Shown in pieces: positions 51,688-61,102 of a stretch of DNA of 64,000 nucleotides. The stretch covers positions 62,001 through 126,000 of the forward strand of contig CAWHBT010000015.1 in the NCBI GenBank assembly GCA_963827595.1, given 5' to 3'. This DNA comes from DATEDA01 sp963827595. Its GTDB lineage: Bacteria; Pseudomonadota; Gammaproteobacteria; Burkholderiales; SG8-39. The notes under the pieces are model-generated. The model saw only the letters and a program-made list of their open reading frames with translations. It was not told where the DNA came from and did not search any database. The position numbers and the translations under genes were made by a program. Each line of letters opens with the position of its first letter. Position 1 is the stretch's first letter.

Positions 51688-52416
51688 CTAGCGGCTCCGC
51701 CCTTCAGGGGCCGCGCGGATCCGCGCGATCGCCCAGGACCGCCACAGGTTCCAGCCGCGCCCATAGTCCTGGACCGGTACCGAGGCCGCGACTTCCCGGT
51801 CGTCCAGGTACGTGATCTTCCCGGCCGGACCGGCGATCGCCATCGCCTGGGCCTGCAGGCGGGCGTTGATCTCGAGATAGATGCTGCGCCCCACGGCGCG
51901 CGGCAGGTTCTCGCCCACGACCACCGCGCCGTGCCCGCGCATCAGGGCGGCAGGGTGCTTTCCCAGCGTCCGCGCGAGCGCCTGGCCGAGATACGGCGTC
52001 TTGACGAGGAGATCCGTGCCCTCCTGGGCGTCGCGGATCTCGAACGTCGGGACGCCGTCGCCCACGAACGCGGCCATGTGGAAGATCGGCCGCAGCGCGG
52101 CCGTCGTCACGCCGAACGGAATCACCGACGGCGAATGATTGTGGACGACCGCCTGCACCTCGGGCCGCGCGCGGTAGATCTCGCCGTGGATGAAGCGCTC
52201 GCGCACCGACTCGCGGCCGCGCGGATCGAGCGGCGTGCTGTCGAGGTCGTACTCGAGGATGTCCGCCTCGGTAACGAGCTCCGGCGCGAGCGACCGGGCG
52301 AGGAGGTAGCGCCCGGGGTCGCGCTCCGCGCGGACGCTGACGTGCCCGTAGGCATCGATCACGTCGTGCGCCGCGAGGATCCGGTAGGCGCACGCGAGGT
52401 CTTCGACGAGACTCAT
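51688..52416 (-). CDS. class II aldolase/adducin-family protein
   Basis: 242 residues. Zinc ligands in VVHNHSPSVIPFG and LMRGHGAVVVG fit class II aldolases (fuculose-phosphate aldolase-like). AYGHVSVRAERDPGRYLLAR is the substrate-phosphate end. Many such proteins beside Bug receptors act on hydroxy-acids; substrate unknown. ATG 52416 begins just after the receptor gene's stop. Confidence 0.85.
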   Translation of the reverse strand: MSLVEDLACAYRILAAHDVIDAYGHVSVRAERDPGRYLLARSLAPELVTEADILEYDLDSTPLDPRGRESVRERFIHGEIYRARPEVQAVVHNHSPSVIPFGVTTAALRPIFHMAAFVGDGVPTFEIRDAQEGTDLLVKTPYLGQALARTLGKHPAALMRGHGAVVVGENLPRAVGRSIYLEINARLQAQAMAIAGPAGKITYLDDREVAASVPVQDYGRGWNLWRSWAIARIRAAPEGRSR

Positions 52417-52417
52417 T

Positions 52418-53401
52418 TCAGTCGGCCTTGATGCCGGCGGCCGCGACCACGCGCGACCAGCGCGCGAGCTCCCGCGTCACCAGGTCCCCGAGCCGCGCGG
52501 GCGGACCGCCGGCGGGAATCATGCCCTGCTTGGCGAGCAGCTCGCGGAGATCGGGCTGGGCGAGCAGCGCGTTCAGCTCGGCGTTGACCAGCCGCCAGGA
52601 TCTCGGGCGGCGTGCCGGCCGGGCGCGAACAGGCCGTACCACGTCTCGACCTCGAGGTCGGCGAAGCCCAGCTCCTTCAGCGTCGGCACGTCGGCGAACG
52701 CGGGCGAGCGCTCGGCGCTCATCACCGCGAGCATGCGCAGCTTCCCGCTCTGCGCGTACGGCGCCGCGGTCTGCAGGGCCACGATCGCCGCCTGGACGTG
52801 ACCGCCCACGAGATCGTTGATCGCCCCGCCCATGCCCTTGTACGGCACGTGGACGAGATTGACGCCGGTCTCCTGCTTGAGGAGCTCCATCGCGAGATGC
52901 TGCGGGCCGCCGTTGCCCGGCGAAGCGTAATGCAGCTTCCCTGGCTGACTCCGCGCCGCATCGAGAAGCTCGCGCAGGCTGGTGACGCCCAGCTTGGGCG
53001 AGACGACGACGGTCATGACGCTGGTCACGACCAGCGCGACCGGCGCGAAGCTCTTCACCGGGTCGAACGGGAGCCTGGGGTGAATCGCGGGATTGGTCCC
53101 GAACGCGGTCGCGGCGAAGAGCAGCGTGTAGCCGTCCGGCGCGCTCTGCGCGACGAACTCGGTGCCGATGTTGCCGGTCGCGCCGGCGCGGTTGTCGGTG
53201 ACGACGCCGACCTTCCAGCGCTCGGCGAGTCGCGGGCCGAGGATCCGCGACAGGATGTCCGCGCCGGTCCCGGGGGTGTACGGCACGACGATCGTGACCG
53301 TGCGGCTCGGGTACGCGCCGGCCTGCTGGGCGATCGCTGCCCCCGCGAAGCCCGGCGGCGACTCCCGCGAAGAGCAGTGTAAGACCGTGAGCGGCGCGCA
53401 T
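52418..53401 (-). pseudogene. Bug/TctC tripartite transporter receptor, three frameshifts
   Basis: ATG 53401 starts a signal peptide (MRAAHGLTLLFAGVAAG), and one base extra near 53355 moves the frame to FAGAAIAQQAGAYPS. The body has TIVVPYTPGTGADILSRIL, GNIGTEFVAQSAPDGYTLLF, HVPYKGMGGAINDLVGG and LKELGFADLEVETWYG. Two more one-base shifts near 52590-52615 lead to LVNAELNALLAQPDLRELL and the stop at 52418. All residues fit an intact Bug protein of about 325 residues; sequence errors are a real possibility. Confidence 0.8.
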
Positions 53402-53417
53402 GGCAATGCCTCGCGGT

Positions 53418-54269
53418 TCAGCCGTAGGTGAAGAATCCGCGCCCGGTCTTCCGCCCGAGGTAGCCGGCCTCGACCATCTCGACGAGCAGCGGGGCGGGCC
53501 GGTACTTCGGGTCCTTGAAGCCCTCGAACAGCACGTTCATCACCGCGAGCTGGACGTCGAGCCCGACGAGATCGCAGAGCGCGAGCGGGCCGATCGGGTG
53601 GTTGCAGCCGAGCTTCATCGCCTCGTCGATCTCCGCCGCCGTCGCGAGCCCCTCGCCGAGCGCGAAGACCGCCTCGTTCAGCATCGGGCAGAGCATGCGG
53701 TTCACGACGAACCCGGGCGAGTTCCTTACCTTGACCGGCGTCTTCCCGATCTTCTTCGAGACCGCCTCGGCGGCGGCATAAGTCTCTTCGGAAGTCGCGA
53801 GCCCGCGGATCAGCTCGACCAGCTGCATGACCGGGACCGGGTTGAAGAAGTGCATTCCGATCACCTTGTCCGGGCGCTTCGTCGCCGCGGCGAGCCGCGT
53901 GATCGAGATCGAGGAGGTGTTGGACGCGATCAGCGCGCCGGGCTTCGCCAGCCGATCGAGCTCGCCGAACAGCTTCAGCTTGAACTCCAGGTTTTCGGTC
54001 GCGGCCTCGATGAGGAGGTCGCAGTCCTTGAGCGCCGCGACGTCGGTCGCGGTCCGGATGCGGCCGAGCACCGCGGCCTTGTCGGCCGCGGTGAGCTTCT
54101 CCTTCTTCACCAGCCGCTCGAGGCTGCCGTCGATCGTCTTCACGCCGCGGTCGAGCTGCGGCTGCCCGATGTCGGTCATCGTCACCGGGAACCCGGCGGC
54201 CGCGAACGCCTGCGCGATGCCGTTGCCCATGGTGCCGGCGCCGACGACGCCGATGGTCTTGAGGTCCAT
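53418..54269 (-). CDS. 3-hydroxybutyryl/3-hydroxyacyl-CoA dehydrogenase
   Basis: 283 residues, the standard size. NAD-binding VVGAGTMGNGIAQAFAAAG, SNTSSISITRLA, and HFFNPVPVMQLVELIRG with the catalytic His; Glu and Asn follow in FVVNRMLCPMLNEAV. It oxidises 3-hydroxyacyl-CoA to the 3-ketoacyl-CoA. Its stop is 16 bases from the Bug receptor start, on the same strand. Confidence 0.93.
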   Translation of the reverse strand: MDLKTIGVVGAGTMGNGIAQAFAAAGFPVTMTDIGQPQLDRGVKTIDGSLERLVKKEKLTAADKAAVLGRIRTATDVAALKDCDLLIEAATENLEFKLKLFGELDRLAKPGALIASNTSSISITRLAAATKRPDKVIGMHFFNPVPVMQLVELIRGLATSEETYAAAEAVSKKIGKTPVKVRNSPGFVVNRMLCPMLNEAVFALGEGLATAAEIDEAMKLGCNHPIGPLALCDLVGLDVQLAVMNVLFEGFKDPKYRPAPLLVEMVEAGYLGRKTGRGFFTYG

Positions 54270-54342
54270 GGAGAGTCCTTGGTCGTTGCGGCGAGAGTGC
54301 GAAGTCTACGCCGCGTCGCGCGGCCTCTGTTACGCTCGCGTC

Positions 54343-54762
54343 GTGGCTGACGAGGGCGTGTCCTGGCCGGGCGTGCTGTGGCGAGTGGCGCTGGCGCTGG
54401 CGCTCGTCTTTCTGACCTACAACCCTACCGGTTACTCCTACTTTCACTGGGCGCTTACGGACTTCTCGACCTTCGACGCCCTCAAGGCGGTGGCCGGTGC
54501 GCTGCTCCTCGCCGGCTGGGTGTTCTACCTCAAGGCGGCGCTCTCCTCGCTCGGCCTCGTCGGCTTGATCCTGCTGCTCCTCATCCTGGGCGCACTGGTC
54601 TGGCTGCTGGTCGAACAGAAGATCCTCGACCCGCACCAGCCGGGCGTCCTGCGCTGGGGCGTCCTCGCCGTCCTGGGACTCGTGCTCGGGATCGGGATGT
54701 CGTGGTCGCTCGTCCGCCGGCGGCTCACCGGCCAAGTTGACGTCGACGAGATCGATCGCTGA
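54343..54762 (+). CDS. DUF6524-like membrane protein
   Basis: 139 residues, four hydrophobic helices (VLWRVALALALVFLTYNP, ALLLAGWVFYLKAAL, LIGLILLLLILGALVWLL-like, GVLAVLGLVLGIGMSW). The N-terminal LTYNPTGYSYFHW is distinctive of this uncharacterised family. Start GTG 54343. Divergent from the hydroxyacyl-CoA dehydrogenase gene. Confidence 0.75.
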   Translation: MADEGVSWPGVLWRVALALALVFLTYNPTGYSYFHWALTDFSTFDALKAVAGALLLAGWVFYLKAALSSLGLVGLILLLLILGALVWLLVEQKILDPHQPGVLRWGVLAVLGLVLGIGMSWSLVRRRLTGQVDVDEIDR

Positions 54763-54837
54763 CCCGCAAGCGCCCCCCCGTGTCAGGGACTTGTCGGCGG
54801 AACGCCTCGTGTGAAACTCATGTGTAACGAGTCACGC

Positions 54838-55038
54838 ATGGCCACCAACCTTTCGCTGGACCCCGAACTGATCGAACGTGCCGTGGAAGTGAGCGGCGAG
54901 CGGACCAAGGAGGCGGCGATCACCCGCGCACTGGAAGAGTTCATCGCCCGTCGCAGGCAGAAGCGCCTGGTCGAGTTGATGCGCAAGCTCGAATGGGATA
55001 GATCGTTCGACTACAAGGCCGAGCGCTCCCGTCGGTGA
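54838..55038 (+). CDS. vapB: VapB-type antitoxin
   Basis: 66 residues. MATNLSLDPELIERAVEVSG, then TKEAAITRALEEFIARRRQK, is the ribbon-helix-helix plus toxin-binding tail of VapB/DUF2191 antitoxins. It would bind operator DNA and a PIN-domain VapC. In-frame starts at 54811 (GTG) and 54820 also exist. The stop overlaps a GTG that opens only a stub of the toxin. Confidence 0.82.
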   Translation: MATNLSLDPELIERAVEVSGERTKEAAITRALEEFIARRRQKRLVELMRKLEWDRSFDYKAERSRR

Positions 55039-55091
55039 CCCTGTTCGTCGACCCGAGCGTCTGGTTGCTCGCGGTCCGTCAGGACCGCTAG
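55035..55091 (+). pseudogene. vapC: VapC toxin stub, 18 codons
   Basis: GTG 55035 overlaps the antitoxin stop (GTGA) and encodes MTLFVDPSVWLLAVRQDR before TAG 55089. FVDxSVWLLA is the N-terminal PIN-domain strand with the first catalytic Asp. The rest of the toxin is gone, and the convergent flavin reductase gene begins at the next base. Confidence 0.75.
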
Positions 55092-55628
55092 CTAGAGTCC
55101 CCATTCGAGGAACGTCGCGTAGTCCGCGCCGCCGAGCGGCGCGAGCTCCCGATAGTGGCTGCGGAAGAACAGGAGCGGGTCGGCCTCCTCGGGCACCTCC
55201 ACCCTGAGCACCCGGCCGAGCACGATCAGATGATCCCCGGCGTCGTGCCGGGCCTCGACCTCGCATTCGAAGGTCGCGAGCGCGCCCTCGAGGAGCGGCA
55301 CGCCGTGCTCGCCGATGCGGTGCTTCACGCCCTGCCATTTCCCCGCGCCGGCCTGCGCGAACCGCTCCGAAACGGCCCGGCCGTCCCGCCGCAGCACGCT
55401 CGCCGAGAAGAAGCGCGTCGCGTTGTACACGTCGAACGCCCGGGCCGAGCGCGACGGACAGAACATCACGAGCGGCGGCGCGAGCGACACGGAGCTGAAG
55501 GAGTTCGCCGTCATCCCGACGAGCGCGCCGTCGGCCGAGCGCGCGCCGACCACGGCGATGCCGGTTGCGAACGTGCCGAAGGCCTGGCGGAGGCGCTGCG
55601 GCGTCAGGCTCTGCGCGGGGTCGCTCAT
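55092..55628 (-). CDS. flavin reductase-like protein (monooxygenase reductase component)
   Basis: 178 residues. FGTFATGIAVVGA, GMTANSFSSVSLAPPLVMFC and a late GDHLIVLGRV with HYRELAPLGG are typical of HpaC/RutF flavin reductases that supply FMNH2 or FADH2 to a partner oxygenase. The HpaB-type oxygenase at 56475 is the obvious partner. ATG 55628 is the likely start; ten more upstream codons are open. Confidence 0.87.
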   Translation of the reverse strand: MSDPAQSLTPQRLRQAFGTFATGIAVVGARSADGALVGMTANSFSSVSLAPPLVMFCPSRSARAFDVYNATRFFSASVLRRDGRAVSERFAQAGAGKWQGVKHRIGEHGVPLLEGALATFECEVEARHDAGDHLIVLGRVLRVEVPEEADPLLFFRSHYRELAPLGGADYATFLEWGL

Positions 55629-55704
55629 CTCGACGTCCTGGACTGGAGATCCGCGCAATGCTACCGCGGCGCCGGACGCGGAGCGACCCGACGGGCGCTG
55701 TGTG

Positions 55705-56463
55705 CTACGCGGCGATCTTGCGCGTCGCCTCGCCCTTCTCGGGCAGGATCGCCGACTTCGGCCAGCTCGGCCGGGCCCGCACCCGCTCCATGAGCGCGCC
55801 GATGCGCGGGAAGCGCTGGTAGAGGTCGGCGATCTCGATGATCGGGAACATCTCGGTGCGCGGCGCGAGCGCGATGTCGGCGAGCGAGAACGCGTCGCCG
55901 AGCAGCCACTTCCGACCGTCGGACAGCCGGTCCTCCATCAACTGCATCTTCTCGAGCAGTACTTTGTGGCGGTCGGCGAGCAGCTCCGCGTCCTTCGGCG
56001 CGGTGAGCACGCGGGTCGCGAACTTGAGGTAGTACTCGTTCGACGTCCGCTTGGTGATCTCCTCCTTCAGCTTCTCGGGCGTGATGCCGGTGTCCTGGAG
56101 GCGCTTCTTGCCCATGGTCTCGTAGATCGAGTCGCGGAACGGCTTCGCCCATTCCAGCTCGAACGCCATCCACATCCGCATCTGCGCCTGGAGGTACGGG
56201 TCCCGCGGCACGAGCGGCGGTTCGGGAAACACCGACTCGAGGTATTCGTTGATGACGTTCGACTCGTAGAGCGCGCGCTCGCCGTGCACCAGGGTCGGCA
56301 CGAGCCCGTTCGGGTTGAGCTTGAGGTACCAGGGCTGCTTTTGATCCATGAGGCCGAGCGCGAGCCAGCGGATCTCGAACGGCACGCCCTTCTCGATCAG
56401 GCACATCCGGACCCGCCGCCCGCATGGGCTGTTCGCGGCGTCGTACAGAACGATCTCGGCCAT
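55705..56463 (-). CDS. glutathione S-transferase-family protein
   Basis: 252 residues. The N-terminal thioredoxin-like domain has NSPCGRRVRMCLIEKGVPFE and NPNGLVPTLVHGERALYESNVI (the GSH-binding SNAIL/TRAIL position reads ESNVI). The C-terminal helical domain has LADIALAPRTEMFPII. Such enzymes remove or isomerise aromatic-ring intermediates with glutathione. ATG 56463 follows the hydroxylase by 11 bases. Confidence 0.88.
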   Translation of the reverse strand: MAEIVLYDAANSPCGRRVRMCLIEKGVPFEIRWLALGLMDQKQPWYLKLNPNGLVPTLVHGERALYESNVINEYLESVFPEPPLVPRDPYLQAQMRMWMAFELEWAKPFRDSIYETMGKKRLQDTGITPEKLKEEITKRTSNEYYLKFATRVLTAPKDAELLADRHKVLLEKMQLMEDRLSDGRKWLLGDAFSLADIALAPRTEMFPIIEIADLYQRFPRIGALMERVRARPSWPKSAILPEKGEATRKIAA

Positions 56464-56474
56464 TGCGATCTCCT

Positions 56475-57935
56475 CTAGGGACGCGGCTCCGGCACGTCGT
56501 AGCCCGCCATCAGGTCGTCGACGATCTTGTGGAACTCGTCCCAGGGTGTCTCGCGGAACGCGTGATTGCGCACGATGAACGAGGCCCCGGCGTAGAACTT
56601 CTCGTACTGCAGGTGCCGGCCGGCAAACTCCGACCCGACCATGTCCCACGCGAGCTTGAAGAGCTTCATGCGGCGCACCGCGTCGAGCTGCGGGGTCTGG
56701 AAGTACGCCTGGAACTGGCTGGCGAGCTCGCGGTCTTGCATCACGCTGATGTCGGCCGGCATCTGGAACACCCCGCCACCGCACAGCTCCCGCAGCACCT
56801 CGATGAACGAGGAGTGGTTCTGGGTCGCCCACTCGAGCGCGGCGTACATCATGCGGCGGTTGAAGCACGCCCAGCCCGCCGGCCAGCTCTCGCAGGCGTT
56901 GATCTGCCCGTTGACCATGCCCGCGATCGCGGCCTCGACCGCCGACATCTTCCCGAGCACCTCGCGCACCGCCGGCACCTCCGCGGCGCCGGTCGCGTGC
57001 GCAATCTCGCTGCACAGTCCCAGCAGCAGCCGCATCTTCGACCAGAAGCGCACGTTCGACTGGTGATTGCCGTAGCAGTGACTCGGCGTCTTGATGTAGA
57101 TCTCGCGCGACAGAATGGCGTCGTCGTTCACGAACACCCGCTCCCACGGCACCTTGACGCCGTCGCACATCACCATGCTGTCGGTCTCGTCGTAGCGGTA
57201 GGCGAGCGGCGAGTCGAACTCGGTCCGGGCCTCGCGCTCGAACGACTTCCGCGACCAGAGCGTCAACCCCTTCGCGTTGCACGGGATCGCGCAGGTGATC
57301 GCCTGCTTGCGCTGGTCCGCCGCGAGCGGCAGGACGTTGCCGATCCAGATCTCGTTGGCGAACACCGCCCCGGTCGCGAGCATCTTCATCCCGGAGATCA
57401 CGACGCCGTCGTCCTCCTCGCGCACCACGCTCAGCGTCGGGATCGGCAGGTTCTGGCGCTGATAGAACTCCGGGTTGCGCGCCGCCTGCGGCGGCAGGAC
57501 GGCGTAGACAACGTAGAGATCCGCGTCGCGGATGTGGCGGTAGTAGGCGACCAGGTTGTCGCCGTTCCCGTAGGGCGGGGTGAGCGCGTCCGGCTTCATC
57601 GCCATCCCGGTCACGAAGCTCGCGACGTGGTCCGGCGAACGGCCGAACATGCCGTAGGTCTGGTCGGCGATCCGGCGGTGGCCGAGCATGCGACGCTGCA
57701 GGTCGTCGCGGGTCTTCGCCCGCAGGAAGTAGATCGAGTGCCGGCCGCCGTCCTCCTCGTAGGTCATGAGGTCGCGATTGGCCGGGTCGGCCTTCATGTC
57801 GTAGAGCGCCGCGACGGTCCGGGCGGCGTTGCGGAACGCCGGGTGCGCGGTGACGTCCGCGACGCGCTCGTCCCCGATGTAGACGACCCGCCCGTCGCGC
57901 AGCGACTCGAGGTGCTCTTTACCGGTCCTCAGCAT
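56475..57935 (-). CDS. HpaB-type flavin-dependent aromatic hydroxylase
   Basis: 486 residues. The family pattern of 4-hydroxyphenylacetate 3-hydroxylase is present: RVVYIGDERVADVTAHPAFR, RSPDHVASFVTGMAM, VVISGMKMLATGAVFANEIW and LCGGGVFQMPADISVM. It uses reduced flavin and O2 to ortho-hydroxylate a phenol. Homologues act on 4-hydroxyphenylacetate, chlorophenols and pyrrole-2-carboxylate, so the exact substrate is unknown. First enzyme downstream of the amidase. Confidence 0.85.
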   Translation of the reverse strand: MLRTGKEHLESLRDGRVVYIGDERVADVTAHPAFRNAARTVAALYDMKADPANRDLMTYEEDGGRHSIYFLRAKTRDDLQRRMLGHRRIADQTYGMFGRSPDHVASFVTGMAMKPDALTPPYGNGDNLVAYYRHIRDADLYVVYAVLPPQAARNPEFYQRQNLPIPTLSVVREEDDGVVISGMKMLATGAVFANEIWIGNVLPLAADQRKQAITCAIPCNAKGLTLWSRKSFEREARTEFDSPLAYRYDETDSMVMCDGVKVPWERVFVNDDAILSREIYIKTPSHCYGNHQSNVRFWSKMRLLLGLCSEIAHATGAAEVPAVREVLGKMSAVEAAIAGMVNGQINACESWPAGWACFNRRMMYAALEWATQNHSSFIEVLRELCGGGVFQMPADISVMQDRELASQFQAYFQTPQLDAVRRMKLFKLAWDMVGSEFAGRHLQYEKFYAGASFIVRNHAFRETPWDEFHKIVDDLMAGYDVPEPRP

Positions 57936-57957
57936 GGGAGACTCCTGGGCGCCCGCG

Positions 57958-59301
57958 TCATGGGCGCACGATGGGCTCGATCGCGTGCGCGACCTCGAGC
58001 AGGCGGCGGTCCTCGCCCGGCCGGCCGATCAGCATTACCCCGACCGCCGCGTCGCCCGACGCGTGGCAGGGCAGACTGATCGAGCAGCCGTCGAAGAAGT
58101 TCGCGACGCTCGGGTTGCGCAGCACGAGGAAGTTGGCGCGCTGGTATGCCTCGTCGCTCGCCGCGAGGCGCGCGATCGGCGGCGCGACGATCGGCACGGT
58201 CGGCAGCCATAGCGCGTCGAACGAATCCATCGAGCGCGTGAGCTTGCGCTGGAAATCGCCGCGCCGCGCGGTCAACGTCCCCACGTCCTGGCCGGAGCTC
58301 TCCGCGCCACGCAGTATTCTCACGAGCACCCGCGGGTCATAGCCGGCGCGCGCCCGCTCGATCAGCGGCGCGTGCCACCGGAACGCCTCGTGCGACGCGA
58401 AGCCGCCCTTGGCGTTGATCTCGGGCAGCTCGTCGAGCTCGGCGCAATCGACGTCGACGAGCTCGGCGCCGGTCGCGGCGAGCCGCGCCCGCGCGCCGTC
58501 GAGTGCGCGGGCGACGTGGTCCTCCACGTCGGCCCACACGTAACGCCGCGGCACCGCGAAGCGCAGGCCGCTCGCCGGCCGCTGCGGCAACGGGCGCGGT
58601 GGCTCGCCCGACAGGACCGCGTCGACAAGCGCGCAGCAGGCGACGCTCGGCGCGAGCGGCCCGACCGAGTCGAGCGTCGTCGAGAGCGGGAGCGCGCCGG
58701 CGCGCGACACGCGCCGCGCCGTCGGCTTGAAGCCGACGAGACCGCATAACGCCGCGGGGATGCGCACCGAGCCGCCGGTGTCGGTCCCGAGCGCGACCGC
58801 CGCCATGCCATCGGTGACCGAGACGGCCGCACCCGACGACGAGCCCCCGGGAATCCTCCCGGTCGCCCGATCCCACGGCGATCGCGGGGTACCGTAGTGG
58901 GGATTCAAGCCCAGCCCCGAGAACGCGAACTCGGTCATGTTGGTCTTGCCGACGACGATTGCGCCGGCCGCCCGCAGCCGGGTGACGGCCTCGGCGTCGC
59001 GCTCGGCGGGCGGCGCGTCGCGCAGGATCACCGAGCCGGCAGCCGTCGGCTCGCCCGCGATGTCGAACAGATCCTTCACTGATACCGGCAGGCCGGCGAG
59101 CGGCCCGCCGGCCTGGCCGCGCCGCCGCAGCCCGTCGGCGCGGCGCCCTTCCTCCAGCGCCCGCTCGCCGTAGACGCGGGTGAACGCCGCCGCGCCCTCG
59201 CCGGCGCGGTCCTCGATCCGCGCGAGCGCCGCGCGCACCAGCGCCTCGCTGGAGGTTTCCCCCCGCGCGAGGCGCGCGAGCACGCTGGCGATCGGCTCCA
59301 T
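57958..59301 (-). CDS. amidase-signature hydrolase
   Basis: 447 residues. The Ser-Ser-Lys triad is in VSVKDLFDIAGEPT (Lys), GTDTGGSVRIPAALCG and GGSSSGAAVSVTDGMA (Ser, Ser). GatA-like, but single and in a catabolic operon, so probably an amidase rather than a transamidosome part. ATG 59301 overlaps the regulator stop by one base. Confidence 0.88.
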   Translation of the reverse strand: MEPIASVLARLARGETSSEALVRAALARIEDRAGEGAAAFTRVYGERALEEGRRADGLRRRGQAGGPLAGLPVSVKDLFDIAGEPTAAGSVILRDAPPAERDAEAVTRLRAAGAIVVGKTNMTEFAFSGLGLNPHYGTPRSPWDRATGRIPGGSSSGAAVSVTDGMAAVALGTDTGGSVRIPAALCGLVGFKPTARRVSRAGALPLSTTLDSVGPLAPSVACCALVDAVLSGEPPRPLPQRPASGLRFAVPRRYVWADVEDHVARALDGARARLAATGAELVDVDCAELDELPEINAKGGFASHEAFRWHAPLIERARAGYDPRVLVRILRGAESSGQDVGTLTARRGDFQRKLTRSMDSFDALWLPTVPIVAPPIARLAASDEAYQRANFLVLRNPSVANFFDGCSISLPCHASGDAAVGVMLIGRPGEDRRLLEVAHAIEPIVRP

Positions 59302-60005
59302 CAGATCGACCTGCTGATCGTCGCCCGGAACGACTCGATGTGCGACCGCACCGCCGCCTCGATCGCGTCGGGGTCGCGCGCGCGAAGCGCGTCGGCGATC
59401 GCGCGGTGCTCGCGGTGCACGGCGGCGAGGTGCTCCTCGTCGGAGAGCGAGATGAACCAGAACCGCAGGCTCCGCTCGTGCAGCCCGAGCAGCAGCTCGG
59501 CGAGCACCGGATGGCGCGCCGCGCGGCTGAGGCGCAGGTGGAACTCCCGGTCGAGGAGCATCAGCCCCTCGACATCGCGCAGGGCGACCAGCCGCTCCGC
59601 CCGGTCGAGCACCGCCTCGATTGCGGCGATCTCGGCCTCGGACGCCCGTTCGGCCGCGAGCCGGGCGCAGTACGACTCGTTCACGAGCCGCACGTCGATG
59701 AGCTGCAGGATCTCGTCGAGCGAGACCGGCCGCACGATCGCGCCCTTGCGCGGGATGATCTCGACCATGCCCTCGTGCATCAGCCGGTTCAGCGCCTGGT
59801 TCACGGGCGTCACGCCGATCCCGAGGTCGGCGCTCACCTGCGCCGCGTTGATGTACGTGCCGGGGCGGTAGTCGAGGCGGATGATGCGCCGCTTGATCTC
59901 CTCGCACGCGGCCTCCCGCAGCAGCCCGACACCCTCGCGCGGCGCGACGCGGCGCGCGCCCCGGCGCGGTGCCGGGCGGGTTCGAAGGAGCGGTTCGCTT
60001 CTCAT
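59301..60005 (-). CDS. GntR/FCD-family transcriptional regulator
   Basis: 234 residues. The N-terminal winged helix is in YRPGTYINAAQVSADLGIGV and MHEGMVEIIPRKGAIVRP. The C-terminal FCD domain has metal-ligand histidines around REFHLRLSRAARHPVLAELL and HREHRAIADALRARD. It lies inside the operon it presumably represses, sensing a pathway intermediate. ATG 60005 overlaps the cupin gene. Confidence 0.88.
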   Translation of the reverse strand: MRSEPLLRTRPAPRRGARRVAPREGVGLLREAACEEIKRRIIRLDYRPGTYINAAQVSADLGIGVTPVNQALNRLMHEGMVEIIPRKGAIVRPVSLDEILQLIDVRLVNESYCARLAAERASEAEIAAIEAVLDRAERLVALRDVEGLMLLDREFHLRLSRAARHPVLAELLLGLHERSLRFWFISLSDEEHLAAVHREHRAIADALRARDPDAIEAAVRSHIESFRATISRSI

Positions 60006-60379
60006 GCGAAGTAGTGGATCTCGAGCATCAGGCACCCGCCCTCCGACTTGAACGGGCCGTGGTACACGCCCGGCGGCCGGCACGCGTAGGTCGGCCCGGT
60101 GAACTTCTCCCCGCCCCGGCCCTTGTCGTCGTTGCCCACGATCAGGTCGCCGGAGAGGAGGTAGACCTCCTCCCAGTACTCGTGGATGAACGGCGCGGTC
60201 GAATAGGTGCCCGGCTCGATCCGCAGCAGCCGCGTGCGGCTGCCGCGGCGGTTGTTTTCGTCGAGGGTCCCGGCGAGGATCTTCTCCTTGAACCCCGACG
60301 GATAGCCCGGCGGGACAGTGAATCCGCTCGCCAAGTCGACGCCGGCGAATTCCAGATGCGGTTTGTTGATGCTTCCCAT
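60002..60379 (-). CDS. cupin-domain protein
   Basis: 125 residues. IEPGTYSTAPFIHEYWEEVYLLSGDL (shortened here) and PPGVYHGPFKSEGGCLMLEI are the two cupin motifs, with His, Glu and His ligands. Likely a small dioxygenase, isomerase or binding protein. It is cotranscribed with DUF2848 and the regulator. Confidence 0.83.
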   Translation of the reverse strand: MGSINKPHLEFAGVDLASGFTVPPGYPSGFKEKILAGTLDENNRRGSRTRLLRIEPGTYSTAPFIHEYWEEVYLLSGDLIVGNDDKGRGGEKFTGPTYACRPPGVYHGPFKSEGGCLMLEIHYFA

Positions 60380-60391
60380 GCTGTCCTCCTC

Positions 60392-61084
60392 TCAACCTTC
60401 GACCGGTAGGTACCGGACGCGGTAGCTGTGCGTGAGCATCCGCCCGAGCACCGGGTCGGCGAGCTCGATCTCGAAGCCTTCGGCCGGCTCCACCTTCCCC
60501 TGGACGGCGAGCGTCCCGCCGAACATCACGGCGCCCGCCGGCAGCACGCCGCCGTGCCCGAGATAGAGCCGCATGAGCTCTTCGGGATGGCGCATCGCCG
60601 CCAGCGTCCCCTCCTGGTAGAGGCGGCGCACGCCTTGACGATGCGCGAACGAGCGCAGCACCAGGCGATCCCAGTGCCCCGCGACGTCCTCGTAGCGCCA
60701 CACGGTGGGCGCGACCGGCTTGGGGCAAAGCTGCTTGGAGATCGTCACGCCCGACGCCTCGACCACGCGATCGGTGTGATCGGACCCGACCCCGACCCAC
60801 AGGCCATCAGCGAGACCGAAGAGCACGAACTCCACCTCGCCGCTCGAAGCGGCCCCCGACACCTCGATCTCGGTGTCGGTCGTGAGGAGCGAAGCGCCGA
60901 CCCGGTAGAAGATCGGCGTCTGCTTCGGGCGCGCGACGCCGATCGCCTCCAGCTCGCGGATGTGCTTCTCGACAGATGCGGCGTCGCGCCCGGTCCAGCC
61001 GGCGATGACGAGGCGCTCGATCACCGCCGGCCGCCGGATCTCGCCCGCGCTCGTCCAGCGCGCGAGCGTCAGCGTCGTGCTCAC
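60392..61084 (-). CDS. DUF2848 protein
   Basis: 230 residues. VIAGWTGRDAASVEKHIREL, LLTTDTEIEVSG, VGVGSDHTDRVVE and SKQLCPKPVAP match DUF2848, a fumarylacetoacetate-hydrolase-like family often found with amidases and LIV transporters. GSDHTDR may bind metal. Function unknown. Confidence 0.8.
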   Translation of the reverse strand: MSTTLTLARWTSAGEIRRPAVIERLVIAGWTGRDAASVEKHIRELEAIGVARPKQTPIFYRVGASLLTTDTEIEVSGAASSGEVEFVLFGLADGLWVGVGSDHTDRVVEASGVTISKQLCPKPVAPTVWRYEDVAGHWDRLVLRSFAHRQGVRRLYQEGTLAAMRHPEELMRLYLGHGGVLPAGAVMFGGTLAVQGKVEPAEGFEIELADPVLGRMLTHSYRVRYLPVEG

Positions 61085-61102
61085 CTTGCTGCTCCCTGCC
61101 GG

